From the NCBI GenBank assembly GCA_003133265.1, contig PKWQ01000290.1, forward strand, positions 305-6,156: DNA of 5,852 bases, in the 5' to 3' direction. Under the pieces are notes generated by a model. It ran no database searches. It saw only the letters and a list, made by a program, of their open reading frames with translations, and was not told where the DNA came from. Both the position numbers and the translations under genes were made by a program. Below, piece after piece: positions 5,138 to 5,852 of this stretch (position 1 is its first letter; each line of letters starts with the position of its first letter). The stretch comes from Acetobacteraceae bacterium. Lineage in GTDB: Bacteria; Pseudomonadota; Alphaproteobacteria; Acetobacterales; Acetobacteraceae.

Positions 5138-5852
5138 TCGATATCGTTGAAAGCCAGACCGGAGATGTCGCCGTCCTCGCTCAGGGCGATGTTGGCGAGT
5201 TCGGCCTTGCGTTGCTGCAACTCCAGCACCCGCTCTTCCACCGTGTCCGCCGCGATCAACTTGTAGACGAAGACCGATTTCGTCTGGCCGATGCGATGGG
5301 CACGATCCGACGCCTGTTCCTCGACCGCCGGATTCCACCATGGATCGTAATGGATCACCGTGTCGGCGGAGGTCAGATTGAGGCCCCGGCCGCCGGCCTT
5401 GAGACTGATCAGGAACAGCGGCACCTCGCCGTTCTCGAAGGACTGCACCGGGGCGGCGCGGTCGCGCGTATCGCCGCGCAATTCCACGAAGGTGATCCCC
5501 GCCGCCGTCAGGCGCGGCTTGATCAGATCGAGCATCGAGGTGAACTGCGAGAACAGCAGGATGCGGCGCCCCTCGGGGATCATCTCGCCGATCATCTCCA
5601 TCAGGTCGTCGAGCTTGCTGGAGGTATCTACCTGCCGTGCCGACGCCAGCTTCACCAGCCGTGGATCGCAGCAGACCTGCCGCAGCTTGAGCAGCGCGTC
5701 GAGCACCACGATGCGGCTTTGCGCGATGCTGAGGGTGGCGATCTGCTCGCGGACCTTGTCGTGCAGCGTGGCGCGGATCGTCTCGTATAGCTCGCGCTGT
5801 TCCGGGGCCAGGGTGATCCGGCGCACGATGGTATGCTTCGGCGGCAGGTCGG
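5098..5852 (-). CDS. SNF2-family DEAD/DEAH-like ATPase (C-terminal part), N-terminus beyond window edge
   Basis: This is a double-stranded-DNA-translocating or remodelling ATPase of the SNF2 superfamily; bacterial members include RapA, which recycles RNA polymerase. Only the last 250 residues are visible, from DLPPKHTIV at the right edge to a TGA at 5100-5098. The GTG at 5826 is an internal valine codon: the frame continues to the edge with LPPK, which is typical just before the second RecA-like lobe. That lobe is intact: SSKL (residues 77-80 of the visible part), motif IV ILLFSQF (97-103), motif V SLKAGGRGLNL (149-159), DPWWNP (169-174) and motif VI DRAHRIGQ (182-189) with its arginine finger. 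The chain ends about 60 residues after motif VI with NDIDYLFG, a usual end for bacterial SNF2 proteins with no extra C-terminal domain. Walker A and B and any N-terminal SWIM zinc domain would be outside the window. Cellular role cannot be narrowed further. Confidence 0.94.
   Translation of the reverse strand, partial: DLPPKHTIVRRITLAPEQRELYETIRATLHDKVREQIATLSIAQSRIVVLDALLKLRQVCCDPRLVKLASARQVDTSSKLDDLMEMIGEMIPEGRRILLFSQFTSMLDLIKPRLTAAGITFVELRGDTRDRAAPVQSFENGEVPLFLISLKAGGRGLNLTSADTVIHYDPWWNPAVEEQASDRAHRIGQTKSVFVYKLIAADTVEERVLELQQRKAELANIALSEDGDISGLAFNDIDYLFGSDIDRLAA

Noticed and set aside
5212..5790. 192-codon plus-strand frame opposite the SNF2 gene
   Set aside because: It is antisense to the intact SNF2 C-terminal lobe and has Gln/Arg/Asp-rich low-complexity composition.
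5826..5826. GTG at 5826-5824 (minus strand) as a start for a short SNF2-lobe-only protein
   Set aside because: The frame continues upstream to the window edge with LPPK, as in full-length SNF2 proteins, so the GTG is read as an internal valine.

Overview
The window is about 5.9 kb of GC-rich bacterial chromosome. Long spurious antisense frames are common, as expected at high GC. Gene content fits an alphaproteobacterium: an Nfu-type Fe-S protein closely resembling mitochondrial/alphaproteobacterial NFU1, a RutE-type nitroreductase, a Cache-sensing hybrid kinase of the AHDFNN type and a SNF2 ATPase. Rhodospirillales/Acetobacteraceae is my best guess, but this is an inference from protein style and not proven. 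No transposon, phage, CRISPR array, tRNA or rRNA was seen.

Layout: (1) 1-1112, minus strand: N-terminal 370 residues of an MBOAT (AlgI/DltB-like) membrane O-acyltransferase, cut by the left edge. (2) 1113-1384: divergent intergenic region with several inverted repeats, including two interlocking repeats and a 9-bp hairpin just ahead of the next gene. (3) 1385-1957, plus: NifU/Nfu-type Fe-S carrier. (4) 1999-2586, plus: RutE/HadB-family nitroreductase, 41 bp downstream and probably co-transcribed. (5) 2587-2830: intergenic region with a perfect 14-bp palindrome, an overlapping inverted repeat and a second hairpin cluster. (6) 2831-5137, plus: membrane-bound hybrid histidine kinase (TM, Cache sensor, TM, HAMP, HisKA, HATPase, receiver). 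(7) 5098-5852, minus: C-terminal 250 residues of a SNF2-family ATPase, cut by the right edge and overlapping the kinase tail-to-tail by 40 bp.

The genes do not form one pathway. They look like three or four housekeeping or regulatory units side by side: envelope polysaccharide acylation, Fe-S delivery plus a flavin reductase, a sensor kinase with no response regulator gene in view, and a nucleic-acid translocase. I did not find a convincing new multi-gene system. The most unusual material is in the two short intergenic regions, where inverted repeats overlap in mutually exclusive ways. Those are reported as candidates only.
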